Source of the DNA: Rhizophlyctis rosea
Taxonomy: Eukaryota; Chytridiomycota; Chytridiomycetes; Rhizophlyctidales; Rhizophlyctidaceae
NCBI GenBank assembly: GCA_027596075.1
Contig: JADGJC010000010.1
Location: 58,435-122,434, forward strand
Direction of reading: 5' to 3'
DNA length: 64,000 nucleotides
This document shows, one piece after another, positions 12,101 through 25,015 of the stretch. Below the pieces are notes generated by a model that did no database searches, was not told where the DNA came from, and saw nothing but the letters and a program-made list of their open reading frames with translations. Numbering within the stretch: the first letter of the stretch is position 1; every line of letters begins with the position of its first letter. The translations under genes and the position numbers were made by a program.

Positions 12101-12739
12101 ACGAAAACCTACTTGACCCGCTGTGTTGGCAGCCGCAGAGTTGGGAGAGGCGAGAGTTGATAGCACCTGCAGGAAAGCCAAGTCATGAGACAATGTAATA
12201 TGCCATATGGAATATTTATTCAGAACTTACAAGGTTTTTGATTTGGTTCCGAGTTCCCGGATCGACATGTTGCCATCGCATTGATAGCTCATTTTGAGCT
12301 TGTGCACTCTAAATCACCACGGAAATTAGACAAATATCAATATTGACACAAGGTGGTCCACACGCACCTTTCCCTGCAGCGAGTTCTTCAAAACGAGACC
12401 AGCCGATTGTCGGATGTGAACAGGGGTTTGCTCTTGCGCAAGCTCCTGCGCGAGCATTGCGATGTATGCACCCTGTAGGTCATTCGTGAGTGAGACCAAG
12501 CACATACTGATATGAGATGACCTCAACCTCTCCGGTTGGAAACTTACGAAATTCTCGTTAGAATACTGTAACAGCTTGTTTTCGGCATCTTGACGGATTT
12601 GATCGTCTGTGCCGAACGGGACGTGATTAGTGACCCGGACATCTCCAAGCCTCTCTTAAAGCAACCTAGCCATTGTGGGATATGCACGCGTACCTGGCGC
12701 AAGGGTATTGGCAAGCAACTCCTGGATGCTCATGGTCAT
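9153..12739 (-). CDS. Importin subunit beta-1 (karyopherin beta, KAP95 type)
   Basis: The gene has about sixteen short exons. ATG codons at 12739 and 12733 are both possible starts (MTMSIQELLANTLAP). HEAT-repeat segments follow in the exact order of KPNB1/Kap95: QWPDLITTLLQNVTGP, KRATLQTFGYICEAI, ERNYIMQIVCEATQ, then the acidic loop KKEDDDDEDEW that contacts RanGTP, DWRYREAAVMAFG, KDTTAWTLGRI, RVASNCAWCIINLSE, KYMEALKPFLLSAL, EYQVCGVAVGLVGDLTRAL, and the C-terminal KWSREMIKRH. The protein carries importin-alpha and cargo through nuclear pores and is released by RanGTP. Length by segment matches the usual 860-880 residues. Every visible intron has standard borders, so the gene looks intact. 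The Nup88-type nucleoporin in the same window is a functional partner but is not adjacent. Confidence 0.95.
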
Positions 12740-14201
12740 AATTTTCCAATGAGAAATCAGGCTTGAGAGTGAGCGGCTATTGTGATGGACTGTGGGGCAG
12801 AGAGAAACAGATGAAGTTGTAAGCTTGGTTGCCGACTTTGACGTAGACATAAGGTGATATGGTGCACCACCGATGTGTCCCTTTCCGCCGTTTTCCCTAT
12901 CAGATCGTCTCTCTCACCTGGGGTTACGATACCTGGTAGTAGTGTTCAATCGTCGTCGTCAGATGATGGTTACGTTCGACCCGCGGCGGATAATGGTTAT
13001 GTGGGAAGTTGCCCTGACGAAGCGGTGAGAGATGAAAGTGAAGATGAAGCGTGGGAAAGAGTGTGCAGTCGGACACGCTCAGCTTTTGTCCGTTTCACTT
13101 CCACCAGCCTGAGAGACTGAGCAGAAAACCCACTCTCTGTGACGGCAAAGCTGGATGTCTGCACTCGAAGTGCACTGCGCTTGAAAGTAAACAATCACGT
13201 GATTTGAAGGCACCCCTTCGGCTGAGTATCTTGTTCGAGCTTTCGGACGATGGATTTTCACCTCCCATTCACTCCATTCCCAAAGTTTTCTCAACGGGTT
13301 GGGAGTTGAATAGACGGAATTTGACCATTCCGATTTGTACGCCTGGTTGGGTTTACCTTTTTCCACTTTCAAAGCGCCTTGTCATCAAAGCCTTGAGCTT
13401 GATCGCCTATGTGACTCATGCCACTTCAGCTAAGTTCCCCGGACTCTGTTGATTGCGGTTGATATGCAATGATTGAATTGAGTTTGCATTGGACGTCTGC
13501 AACCTTGTCAATACTTGCTGTCGAGAAGAATTTGATAATCAATAGTTGTGGCGTTTTCCATTCTGGATATCTTGGACTGGATATTGGAAGCCTATTTCAT
13601 GACCAGGACAGAAACCATTGTCGGCTAGAGCCTTGCTAAGCACACATTCTATGCTTTGGGAAATCTCAAAAGCATACTGCAGTGGAAGATTCAGATCATC
13701 AAGATATCAAAGGCTCAAAGGCGGAAATCAATAACGCGTAGTGGTTACCCTTGAACTTCGGTCCGGATGAATGTATTTAACTAAATTCGCGTACTCGTAC
13801 ACGGCAACGATAACTACGGTGATTTGCGATTTGATCACCTACTCCTCGAAGGTGCTTGATGTCTGCTGCTTGGTAGCAGCCTTCCAATTGCAGTGAGTTA
13901 TACTGGCCTGTCTAAAAATAGCTGCGCAGTTTTATTTTCGTGCACCCGAAACGGCACATGAATCAGTGGACCCGTGGCTTTGCCGCGATCGTCCGCACAT
14001 CCGGATGGTTGCTTGCGTCTGGATGCTGTGTCATGAAGCTCAAAAAGCGCGATGTGTCGCCACCCCCGCTGCACGTTTCTTTCACCACCACCCTCTCCGA
14101 AATTGCAAACACCCACTCTACTATCATCAAGCATATCCGTGTTCAACGGCTGCCAACGTATAGCATACGCCTCTGAGTTGTTCCAAAATCGGTTCCAAGA
14201 T
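12740..14201. other. Intergenic region
   Basis: About 1.46 kb lies between the importin-beta start and the next small gene. Several open frames of 60-133 residues occur here, but they overlap on opposite strands and show no family motif or consistent splice sites. The left end should be the importin-beta promoter. No RNA gene or repeat is visible. Confidence 0.45.
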
Positions 14202-14753
14202 ATGCACTACACACAATCCCTTCCGGCTGGGAACCCAACGTTGGGGACGACCGTCCACTCAGCTAAGCGCAGGAGGGACTTGGAGAGCATGGACTCACAT
14301 CCAGAGGAGCAGGAAACGCTGCGTGTAGTAAGTAACAAAAGTGATGTCCGTATCTAATGCAAATGTTTACCGCGCGTCCGATTCCTGCAGAAACGGCAAA
14401 TGTTAGTCAACCCACTTTCCTACACCATACCGTCCACAGCGTACAACCCCAGTATACCTCTCCCAGCCGAAACCCCCAGTTTCAGTCAATTGTCCCCGAT
14501 AGACGAGGAGATGGATCTTGATGAAACGTCGCCATCAACTGCGCAACTTGGCCAACCGATCCCCATTCTCTACCACCACCAACTCCAGCAGCACCACCAG
14601 CACTCTAAAATTCCACCACCAAATCAAATAAATCACATAGCACCTCCCTCCGACAACTCTCTAGCACCCATGATGGTGGAATCCAAGCAAATATCCCCCG
14701 AGATGCTGGACTGCCACCCTGGGCTCTTGAGGAGGTTCATGAACACCTGGTGA
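14202..14753 (+). CDS. Small unknown protein, two exons
   Basis: Exon 1 (14202-14327) starts MHYTQSLPAGNP and ends at a strong GTAAGT donor. Exon 2 (14391-14753) follows CTGCAG and keeps frame, giving 162 residues. No family is recognised. The sequence includes a basic stretch (AKRRRDLE), an acidic motif (PIDEEMDLDE), a His/Gln-rich patch and a more ordered end, EMLDCHPGLLRRFMNTW. It is mostly disordered and could be nuclear. The upstream in-frame ATG at 14052 would add 50 residues of poor quality, so the later start was chosen. Support comes from the intron and frame only. Confidence 0.5.
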
Positions 14754-16075
14754 TGCGGCAATACCTATGAAGCTTTCGACCGGTGCCGATGGTATTGGAT
14801 GGGTTGGAATGAAGATTCAGTGATGACAAAGTCACATTTGTAAATAGCTACTCCTAATAAAGAGTCTCTGAATATTGACACAGCAAGAGACCGTGTCGGT
14901 GCAGCCTGCAGGTGGCAATGTGATGCCCTGGGGTCATATAATAAGTACGTCGTGAAGACCTGAAACCTCAAAAGAGGTAAAGATTGGGCTCCCAAACTGT
15001 AGTCTATTCAACGTGCCCGGAACGTGTCGAATGTGTCGATGCACAAACGCTTGTTCGCAGATGTTACAGTTTCTTACACCAATGTGTCTTTTGCAGCACG
15101 TGGAACATCGTGTTCCCCCACATCAGCCCCGTAAGCTCACTGGGATAAGCTTCATTGCAAGTCTTGCAGCGCCCATTGTAAAAGTGAATTTCCTCTCCTC
15201 TGTCATCCCTCACTGACCACGGAAGAAGGTACCAGCCGGGAAACACTGAGTAAGAGTATCTATCTTCTCCGCTTCGAAAACCGCCACTACAGAAGGGTTT
15301 TCAGGGGCGGTCGATAAAGCAGAGGTTCTGCTTGATAGCTGCGATTGGATATTTCCCACATCATTTCAATCTTCTCACAGGGGGACGTCAATGGCGCGCA
15401 AGGTTTTGACACCACAATATATTGAAATTCCAGTCTACCACATAGTAACATTATGCCCAAATTAAATCTACGAAGAAAGTTCCTACAATATCTGAAGGGA
15501 AAGACATGTCAATACGAATGCCATCAATCGGGTACTAATCTCCTTCCATTTCTTCTCATAAGATGGTTCAGATTTGATTGCCAACACGGGCCTTCTCAGC
15601 ATGTTTCAGAACTCAGAAGACCGTCGTGATAAATTGTCTCGTCATTACCGCACATAACATTCCCTAGTTTCCCTCCCCGAAATCCCATAATCCCCGGCTA
15701 TCCTCGTTCGCATCCAGCAAAGTAATAAGGTCGCAAGACTTACCTAGCTACCAATATCAGTGGAGCGAATCGGATATCGGCGTTATTTTTGCAAATCCCA
15801 AAAAGTAACGTAGATGGTTGGAAAAACAGTGAAATTGAAGAGAATGATGAAGAACGAATAGCAGAAAATATATTGACCGTCAGCCTGAAGTTCATTGGCC
15901 AACCCAGCTGACGTCACTTATGGCTTGTGCATGAGTCGTGATGACACCGTTGCTTATGTCAAATAGAACCCTTGATGGGTGACAGGCATGGGACCCCAGC
16001 CAACCCACCCACCACTGTCACCCACACCATATTTTATCGTTGTAGACTTCATACTTCTCTCCAAACCCATTTGTA
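14754..16075. other. Intergenic region
   Basis: This 1.3 kb stretch separates the small unknown gene from the HECT ligase gene. A 60-codon minus-strand frame at 15064-15246 contains CKTCNEAY, but it has no partner exons and no clear start context. The right end should be the HECT gene promoter. No tRNA or repeat was seen. Confidence 0.45.
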
Positions 16076-19000
16076 ATGACGGACGTGGAGGAAATAGTAA
16101 AGCAAACCGAACAGTTCGATGTAGACGACTCCAGCGATGAAGCTGCTTCTCCCTCCACCACCTCAAGGGAAGTCTTCCGTGCAGCTATTCGAGACAGACC
16201 TCGAAACAGTACTACACACTTGTTGGCCGACACTTACGCCAGCCCCGCCAAGCTATGTGCGGCATTTGAGAGCGTAAGTTTCGCATGGCTCATCCTGGTT
16301 GCCATTGGGCAGGACTGTCACCTACAACAACTTATACGCAAAACCAGTCATCCGCAATTTATCCAACCCTAGACGTTATTGACATCGCGGAATGGCATGC
16401 AAACCTGGAACCATGGACGCACCTACCAATGGCAAGAGGGAGCATGCAGCTACTGATGAAAGGTTATAAACGAATGGAACTCGCTCACACATGGTCAATC
16501 ATTGTTATCATGCTGGTGCGTTCACAATGCGTTCCTTCAACACTTGAACTTATCATCGGGCAGAACTCGACTGATAATCAAACTGAAATACGACACACAG
16601 TGTCCCATTCTATCAGACACAAAATTCGGACCAATCCTCATGCCACTACTCGTCACCCTCCTCTCATCCGAGCTTACACGACCTCAGCGAACCGAACTGC
16701 TTCGCTGTCTAGTGCTCTCCTTCGATCCGCATGATGATGTGATGATAGACATGGAAGCATCAAACACCTCAAATCCCTCCAGTGATCAAACAAAAAAATC
16801 TTCTCTCACAACAATATTCAACAATGTCATTCGAGATTTACAAAATCATCTCTCTGCCCTACTATCAACGCACGCCGAGCAAAAGGAGGCAATTTGGGAG
16901 GACGCGAAAGTGGCAGATACGTGCGCATGCTTGGAGTTGTTTTGTGAGTCTCCATTGTTATCATTCCATGCATCGCGCTGAGGTACTTAGTAAATGCTAC
17001 CATTCTGTTGCAGTCACAGTAAACTGCAGCATCAACCTCCTCCCCATAACTTCCTTCTACAACAATACGGTCCAACAGATGCTGGACATCAAGGAAGATT
17101 ATCCGCGCTGGAAAAGTCAATCTGGGTATATATCACAAAATTGCCGAACCCCATATTCATCCTGCTCTATAATATAATAATCTCCCATACAACCTCTACC
17201 AGCTTCGCATTCTGCAATTACCCATTCCTCCTCCCAACATCTCTCAAAGGCGATGTGTTGAAGATTGAAAGCATGATTGCAATGAGACATGGCTTACAGG
17301 ACGCCTTCTTCCGCGCTATGTTCATTGGAGTTGATAGTCCATATTTGCAATGTAAGGAAAATAGAGTGATCCCCTCCTTTCTGCTGCCGCCCAAAACGAT
17401 TTTCAGTGGGAGGTGATAATGGAAACTGACTCCCTTCCGCTTTTCCTCTCTTCCAATACCCACCCAACCAAGTAGAAGTGCGGAGAGACCATGTCATTCG
17501 GGATGCGTTGTTTCAAGTGAGTTTTCGCAAATATCAGGATGTCATAACGTCACTCATCAAATTTGGTCTGGGTGTTCAAGCTGGAAGGCAAGAAACCTCA
17601 CGACTTGACAAAGCAGTTGAGAGTGTCGTTTGTTGGCGAGGAAGGGATTGATGAGGGTGGGGTGCAAAAAGGTCTCATCCGTGTGGAAGTGGGGCATGTC
17701 GATCATTGTTTCCAGGCCTAACAACACAGTCGGTTTTAGAGTTTTTCCAACTGGTGGTGAAGGAGATGTTCGATGCAGAGCACGGTATGTGGATGTCATG
17801 GACTTTAGGTATTCCGGTTCATGCTGATCGTCATTCGTATACATTTCGTCGTTTCAGGAATGTTTGTTCATAACGAAGGTACTTCAACTCTGACAGGACA
17901 GCTCTCATACACTCGGTCACGCCAGTAGTAATGCATTGCCTCCCCCTCAATCACTCTAAAAGACTCGCGACTATGCTGGTTCGCCAGCGCACCCCTGCCA
18001 GATGCGGACACAATTGAGGAATACACTCTCATTGGTAAGAGTTTCCGGTTCATTTGCATGAAATGGTCAACGACAACCATTGACACTCAACAACCCCAAA
18101 GGCCGCCTAATAGCCCTAGCAATCTACAACGGCGTCATCCTCAACATCCACTTCCCCATCGCGCTCTACAAAAAGCTCCTAGACGAAAAAGTCGGATTGG
18201 CCGATTTGGAGGAACTTGATCCTGTAACGTGGTGGTCCCAACTTGACTCATCCACATGACAGTTTCCATACCGACACAAACCCCTCCCCTCCAGCAACTC
18301 CACAAAGGCCTCCTCCAACTTCTCACATTCCCTGGCGATGTCCGAGAAACATTCAACCGCACATTCGAAATTGAGATTGAGACGGCGTTTGGGAGGACAG
18401 TGAGGGAGTTGATACCCGGTGGGTCGGAGCAGTATGTGGATGATTTGAATCGAGAAGGTACAATTTAACATGACCCGGAAAATGATGTTCCACTGGCGCT
18501 TGCTCACATTGCGAAATGGTTGTTAAATGCGGGCAGACTTTGTTGCTTTGTACGTCGACCACATCCTAAACCGCTCCGTCGAACACCCCTTCCGCGCCTT
18601 CCAAAATGGATTTGATTCAGTGTTGAGAGGTACTGCTGTTGAGGTAAGTCTGGGCGCTAAGGAATCCGACGCATCCCTTGTAGCCAGGTAGTAGTCTCAA
18701 TGATTGCATCTCAAACCTGATCCAAACAATCAAAAACCTCTCCACAGCTATTCCGCGCAGAAGAACTCCAAAACCTCGTCTGTGGCAGCCCAGAATTCGA
18801 TTTCGATGCGCTGGAGAAGAGCGCACAGTATGATGGGTATGAGAAGGATACGCCTGTAATAAGGTATTCTTGCGCGGAGCCAGATACATGCATCTTCAAA
18901 AGCTCTTATCCCCCGGAAAAGCTAAGTATATACTTTCGCCGTTACGGCTGCCTTTAGGTATTTCTGGAACGTGGTCCATTCCATGACGGATGACGAGAAG

Positions 19001-19448
19001 AAGCGGTTATTGTTCTTTACAACAGGTATATGGAGATCAACTTATGTATTTTCACCAAGAAAAAGGGTCCGAGACTGATATGTGCGACAAAGGATCTGAT
19101 CGAGTCCCAGTGGGTGGTCTTGGCAGTTTACCGGTATGTGTCTGTTTGCCTGCCATCTTCCGTATATGTGCCACGTGTGATCATGCTAAGACGCAATTGC
19201 TTCCTGCAGTTCATCATTGCCAGAAATGGAGGTGACAGGTGAGATGCTCCATCTTCGCCGTGAAACGTCATCAAGAGCAATTCACTTCAAGAATTGACGC
19301 TTCTCTTGTCCACCCCAGCGACCGCCTCCCAACCTCCCACACATGCTACAACGTCCTCCTCCTAAATGACTACTCAACCGAAGAGAAACTCCGCGAACGC
19401 CTCCTGAAAGCTCTCGAAAACTATGATTGCGGGTTCTACCTTTCCTGA
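16076..19448 (+). CDS. HECT-type E3 ubiquitin ligase, UBE3A-like
   Basis: The gene has many short exons from [13 protein letters not shown] at 16076 to the stop after FYLS. The C-terminal half is a full HECT domain in order: [112 protein letters not shown] and [12 protein letters not shown]. The catalytic Cys codon is at 19344-19346. It forms a thioester with ubiquitin before transfer to the substrate. The match is closest to the UBE3A group, where the domain also ends shortly after KLRERLLKA. No N-terminal AZUL zinc finger was seen, and the N-terminal half is not otherwise recognised. The exon junctions tested in the HECT part keep frame; the first half is approximate. Confidence 0.88.
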
Positions 19449-19803
19449 GTTAAAAAATCTGCCATACTCAAGAATCACATTCCCCCATGCCCCAATACTA
19501 ATACGAATCTTCATCAACTCAACTCTCAAATACACGCATCACCCAATTTCTCTTCTTGATTGTTTTTCGTATTGTTTTTCTGTTTTCTGCTCTTCCCCCT
19601 CAGGAAGAGAAAATAATGATACATGATCAAAATAAAAAATACGGGGTTCTGCTTCTCAAACCTACTACGTTTCCATTTTCATTACCGCGTTCTTTCTCCA
19701 AGAAACGCGCCCATCATCATCATCATAGCATCCAATCACACTACTACTACCCCCACCCACCCCACCCCACCCCACCCGACCCCACGCACCACACCCTCCC
19801 AAT
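19449..19803. other. Convergent 3' region with CCCCA-type simple repeat
   Basis: This short region lies between the convergent stops of the HECT ligase and the NIPA-type transporter. It includes a degenerate CCCCAC/CCACC simple repeat at about 19750-19800 on the plus strand, in the 3' flank of the transporter. No gene is supported. Confidence 0.5.
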
Positions 19804-21526
19804 CTACCTCTCATAATCACTATCCTCATCCAAATCCCCCGCAACCCTCAACGGCGCACTCTCCTCGTCAAAAGTCTTCATATGCAACGTCTCCCCAACA
19901 CCGACCGAATCCCCCCTCGTCAACCTATTCGTACTCGTCCGTCTCGAGCCCGGTATCAAGCCTTTATCGACCAAATTTGTGACCGACGCCGTCGCGGCCT
20001 CGACGAGCGCTTTGTGGGAATTGACCATGAAGACGCCGATGAAGATTGTGAGGAAGCCGGAGAACATTGATACGACGTCTTTCTGTTAAGGGAGGGAGGG
20101 TGAGTGATGATGAAGGAGAGTGGGGATACTAAGAGAAGGGGAAAAGGATATGGTTTCTTACGGTATTTGTGTCGTTGAAGCCTTTGAAGAGGATTACGGA
20201 GGCGATGATGGTTGCTGTTGTGAAGAAGACGTAGTAGACTGTGTGAAGTAATGAGTGAGTAATGATATCGACGACGAAATATAGTTCATCAAATCTGCAA
20301 ATGATAAAACTTACTTGGCGTTACCCTATTCACAAAACCCAAGAAAGTTTCGTCAGCATAACTCTCTCAACAACCCACAATTCCCCACCCCACCCCCAAT
20401 CCATCCTCTCCAAAACCCAACCCTCACCCCCCCTCCGCCAAAAAACCTACCGATTAGTACTAAACAAATCCAACGCCTTATTGAAATAATTCATCTGCGT
20501 CACCGCACACCCTATCACTGTAATCCCAAACACATACGTCGACGGGTACACCAGCTGATTATGTCCCGCAAATGTCAACTTAATCGCAATCCCAAACCCT
20601 TTGCAAGCCATGACCGAGATGGACCCGACAAGGGAACAGATGGCGATGTAGACTAGCATGTTTTGTTTGCCGTGGACGGGCGCGACTTTATAGATTAGCC
20701 ATATGGAGAGGACGGCGACGGAGAGGATGTAGAGGATGAAGCCTGGTGGAGGATTGTTGAGGAGGTGAGGTTGGGATGGCGAGATTGGCATGGGTTTTTG
20801 ACGTACCTGGTTGTAGAACATATTCCAAAATCTCATCCACGGACTCGATCGCCTTCTCTTCCGGAGAGTGCAAGACGATAATGACCGATCCCAATATGCA
20901 TAGAGCACACCCAATCTTGCCCTCAATTCCCAATTCCTCCTTCAAAAACACTGATGCTAGCACAGCCCTGGATGGAAAAAGTGACGGGATTAGTCATTTG
21001 ATAAGACCAAAATGCTAAAGATCAAACTTCTTTCCAAAACTTGACATACCCTACTAGAACACTTCCAGCGCCCAATGGCGTTACTAGAATTGCAGGCGCA
21101 TATGAATATGCTGCGAAATTTGCGGCTTCGCCTAGTACCACTGGCAAAAGGAGGTCAATATTAGCGCGGAAATTCGAGACAGGACATATCTTTCCCCCTC
21201 TAACCATATTCCGGTCTGCCGGTACGTGCCACCCCATCCCATCCCATCCGCAAATGCCTTCGCCACACTCACTCGTTATCATCCCCGCCCACCATTTGTA
21301 GTTATGTAGGTAATTGTAATGCTCTCCTGCTGCTCCTGCTGGAAGCGGAAACCGAAATGCGGTTAGCTATGAATGGATCTTTTGGCAGTATTGCCTTTCC
21401 CACTGTCAAATTACCTCCTTGTGTTTTTGTACAATCCATCAACCCCATCTTCGTCACAATGAAACTCGTGCCGATAAGCACACTGGACGACAGGGCCAGT
21501 AATAGCCCCACATATTTGTCGTCCAT
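19804..21526 (-). CDS. NIPA-type magnesium transporter
   Basis: A multi-exon membrane protein of the NIPA (DUF803) family. The first exon encodes MDDKYVGLLLALSSSVLIGTSF, the first membrane helix. Later exons give GEHYNYLHNYKWWAGMI, the conserved GEAANFAAYSYAPAILVTPLGAGSVL, FLKEELGIEGKIGCALCILGSVIIVLHSP, a helix pair around FILYILSVAVLSIWLIYK, NYFNKALDLFSTN, and VYYVFFTTATIIASVILF-like sequence. The final exon carries DVVSMFSGFLTIFIGVFMVNSH and a 70-residue hydrophilic tail. About nine membrane segments are expected. The family moves Mg2+ in the plasma membrane or endosomes. Introns are short, with standard borders. The reading is intact. Confidence 0.9.
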
Positions 21527-23136
21527 TGTGAATTAAGTGAAGATAAATCGACGAGAACCCGTTTCCGTAGCGTCAGAATTCAAGGATTTGTATAGGTGGA
21601 CGTTGCTTTTTGAGGTTGGCAACCGTATGATTCAGGCCCGGATGGTTTTTGAGATGCGTTTGTGTGTTTTTTGGACCGGCCAAAGAAACAGGGAAGCCTG
21701 GAAGGGTGGCTTTGTTGTTGATTCCCTATTAATCCATTAATTCCCAATCATCGATTGCACGTGTGATTCAGAATAACCTATTAGTTGGCTCATCCGGTTT
21801 GTTTACATGGATGACGCTCATATACCCAACGAAGTAAATATTTACCCGCGAGCGCTTGTAGGCTTGTACGGCTATGTGAAGTTTTCAAGACGCTCTGTGT
21901 GAAACTGCGTACACTTATGGCGTCTTGTTGGCGCCGACTTCTGGTGTTGACGGGAGTAGCTAGTGGACTTCCTGGGAAAAGCACATTTTTAGCACAAGGT
22001 TTGACCGTTGGTCTAAGTTATCGCCACCGCTAGGTAGAGACAATTGACCGACTCTTGAAAGTTATTTTTTAGATACCAACCTTGGTCTGCCGAAGGGAAA
22101 GATATTCTGTCGACGCGAGGTTAGACTATGTAAAGTATGCCTGGCAGTCTCTGCTATTGCCTCGGAAGTACGCAGTTTGGGGAAGCAGGGAAGTTCGGAC
22201 CGCTGATCGATGATGATATGACGATGAGGGCTGACTGTGAGAAGATGGCAAACAAAGGAAGAGGCTGTTTCTTGTTGTGGGGGACGTGGGAGCCTGAAGG
22301 GCAACAAAATGGTGTTTCGAGCAGGAGATGAAACGAGCGCGGGAACCATTGTTTCACAAACGGAGGGGATGTGGGAACACGAGTGTTGTACATTCATCAT
22401 GCCACCACTGCCACAAGTTGCTTGTTTGATGGGCCTCGGCCGAGAATTCATAAACGGAAGCCGCTTGCCGCCCAATGCGGCCCACTCATGGCACAATGGC
22501 ACTCATGGTACAATGCGGTTAAATTATGGCCCAGTCACGTGGACAAAGGCGCGGTCAATCAACCCATTGGGTCGTTTCTGGCCAAGAAATTGGTGGCCTG
22601 GTATGGCGACGGTACAACATCCAAGGACCCCATCATGACAGGCTCAGGGTCCTAGTCCGTTAGTATGTAGAGGGCGCTTTCACTCAGTCGGGGTTATTAC
22701 TGTTATTCGGGTGTGTGGATTAGGGAGGGGAGTTAGCAATTGTACCATTTGCATTCAAGACATATCCCAAATCGGCGGCGGCCACTGTTGAAACCACGGT
22801 GTTGAAGTGTGCTATGTTCAGTGTATTGTGTATTGGAAGCCATATCGGGAGAGTCGTGCCCACCGACTTGCCATGGAAGGATTGACTACTTCCAACCAAA
22901 AACCCATTCCAGGACCGCCAACGTCAAGCTAACGTGAGTTGATGTATTGTGTATCTCGAGCTCCCCATGTTCCCATTGGCACTGAAAACCCCAACACCAC
23001 CAAGAATGCAACCCCTTATCCTGATCACAGAACCATAATTCCAATAACTTGGGTATTTATTTACATAGACCCATCTTTGCACGGCATTCCGAGATCTGAA
23101 CTGCCGACCACTCTGAAAAGTCAGACTACATCTTCC
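21527..23136. other. Intergenic region
   Basis: About 1.6 kb lies between the NIPA-type gene start and the stop of the secreted-protein gene. Overlapping open frames of 60-146 codons occur on both strands without motifs or splice logic. A short imperfect tandem (CTCATGG-ACAATG, two copies) is at about 22485-22520. Nothing else was recognised. Confidence 0.4.
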
Positions 23137-24397
23137 TTACAACATAGCAAACCCAACCAAAACAGCAGCTAAAGCCGCAACCCCAACAACCGGACCCTGA
23201 CGTCCAGCATCAGAAGTCCCTGACGCCCCCGTCCCCTTCCCAACCTCAAGCGTAGCCTTATAATACGCCGTAAGATTTGACCCACTATTCCCCCCCTCCA
23301 CCTTTGTGCACTGCGTCGTAATATTCCTCACAAACGTCTGCATGATTTCTTCAGAGTGTGTAACCGTCAAGTTGTTCACATCCAAATAGAAGAACGAGTT
23401 CGTCTGGCAATTCTGACATTGGTTGTCCAGGCAGACTTTCGGGAGGACGGTGGTGCTGTTGACTTCGTGGATGAGGTAGACTTCGAAATTGACGTCGGGC
23501 CCACGGGTACAGTTGCGGTAGATTGGGGAGACAGAGACGCTTATTGGGTCTGTTGCGCAGGAGGAGTCGGTGTATGTGTAGTGTTTGATGTACTCCTTTA
23601 CATTGGGATCAGGCGAAATTGAGGTGGAGGTGCCGTTGACTGTGAGCGGGGTGATTGGGCTAGCATCGCCATATAGATGAAATATTAGTTGGCAAGATTG
23701 CGCAGGAAAAGGTTGGTGCAATGACCAAAAGATCAAAACTTACCTCAAATCAACGGCATCCTTTGTCTGCACAACCTTGAAGTAGGGGTATGGCATCGGG
23801 TCATCTGAGGTTTCCGGGAGTGCGCACTTGTAAACTAGGACGCCCTCGTTAGTGTACCTGAACATCCGTATCAACACCTTCCAGATCGATACTCACCATC
23901 CGCAGGCGACCGGTTAATAGCACCTGACTTAGAAACAGTGCACGTTCCTTGACAGTTAGGTTGATCGCATCTCACTAGCAATCACATAAACAATACAACA
24001 GAAGTTAGGAAACAAAAACATCACACCAGAGCTCAAACCACCTCCCGACTTCCCGCAACCACCCAGAAAAAACCCCCTCAAACTCACTCGTATTCAAATG
24101 CGTAGCATTCAAATCATAATACGTCGACGCAACAATCGTAGCCGTCCCCGTCGTCGAGTTCCCCTGAACCACGGGCGAACAAGTCCACGGCAAACCAGTC
24201 ACTGTCGCCCAGTCAAACTGTCCAGTCAGGTAGTTTGGTGTGATGTACTGCGCTGCCGCAGTTTTGTTGTGAGAGTGATTGAGAAATGCGGCTGGGGGCG
24301 TGCATTCGAGCGGCGTTCTAGGGAAGAGGATGTAGTCGCCTGCTAGGGCGTGGGTGGCGAATGTGAGGGCCAGGAGGGTGGCGGGGGTTGTGAACAT
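23137..24397 (-). CDS. Secreted Cys-rich protein, likely GPI-anchored
   Basis: Four exons encode about 340 residues. The first 19 residues form a clear signal peptide (MFTTPATLLALTFATHALA). The mature part has many N-glycosylation sequons (NHS, NKT, NST, NAT, NTS, NST, NLT, NIT, NLT) and Cys pairs such as RCDQPNCQGTC and CLDNQCQNCQTN. The C-terminus has a small-residue region (GTGASGTSDAG) followed by a hydrophobic end (VVGVAALAAVLVGFAML), as expected of a GPI-attachment signal. It is therefore probably a cell-surface or wall glycoprotein. No enzymatic domain is recognised. The exon 1 donor follows NTS, and exon 2 starts at about 23972. Exon phases match across all three introns. Confidence 0.75.
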
Positions 24398-24879
24398 GGT
24401 GAGATGAAAATGCAGGAGAGTGATGAGTTGAAGGTGTAGGGGAGGAGAAGGTTAATGTACGGGTGTAGAAGATGGGATGAGATTTGAGTGATATGGTAGA
24501 TGGGAGGGTGTCCGACGGAACGGTGTCATTTTATCCTATTGCTGTGTCTGGTCCATGGTCCATAGACGCAACAGGCTAAACCCGGGCGTCTACCTTGGCA
24601 GCCCATGCAATGACCAAAAAGAGCTTGGGCGAAGTTTGCATGGAACAACACCAAAGATTCCGAAAAATCCCGTCAAAAAGCTTACTATGCTTCAATATTC
24701 GAATCTTTACTCAAAATGGTGGTGTTAGCACCTGCGGCAGGGGCGAGCTCCGACGCCCGTTTGACGCGTCTGGACCGGCACCGCCCCCTTTCTGCTTTGC
24801 CCGCTTGGCATTGACGCTACCTTTTTCCCCCACCCATACCAGAGTGGAAGGAAACTCCCATACCTGTGTGTATGTACAG

Positions 24880-25015
24880 TACCGTCTTCTCCTGGCCAGC
24901 GTAGCAGCACGAAATTGTGCAGCTGCAGTAGCCCACCAGGAAGACACCAGGCTTATATATGAGCTAACGTAGACAGAGCCACTTGTGATACTACGCTGGC
25001 CAGGAGAAGACGGTA
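24880..25015. repeat. Perfect 25-bp inverted repeat with 86-bp spacer
   Basis: Bases 24880-24904 (TACCGTCTTCTCC...) are the exact reverse complement of 24991-25015. The 86-bp spacer shows no coding sequence. The arms could form a hairpin or be the ends of a very small non-autonomous element. No target-site duplication is obvious next to the arms. Confidence 0.85.

Noticed and set aside
15064..15246. Minus-strand frame with CKTCNEAYPSELTGLMWG
   Set aside because: It looks slightly zinc-finger-like but has no further cysteine pairs in place, no partner exons and no promoter.
22062..22502. Minus-strand frame of 146 codons in an intergenic region
   Set aside because: It is overlapped by plus-strand frames of similar length and has no family motif, so it is probably chance.
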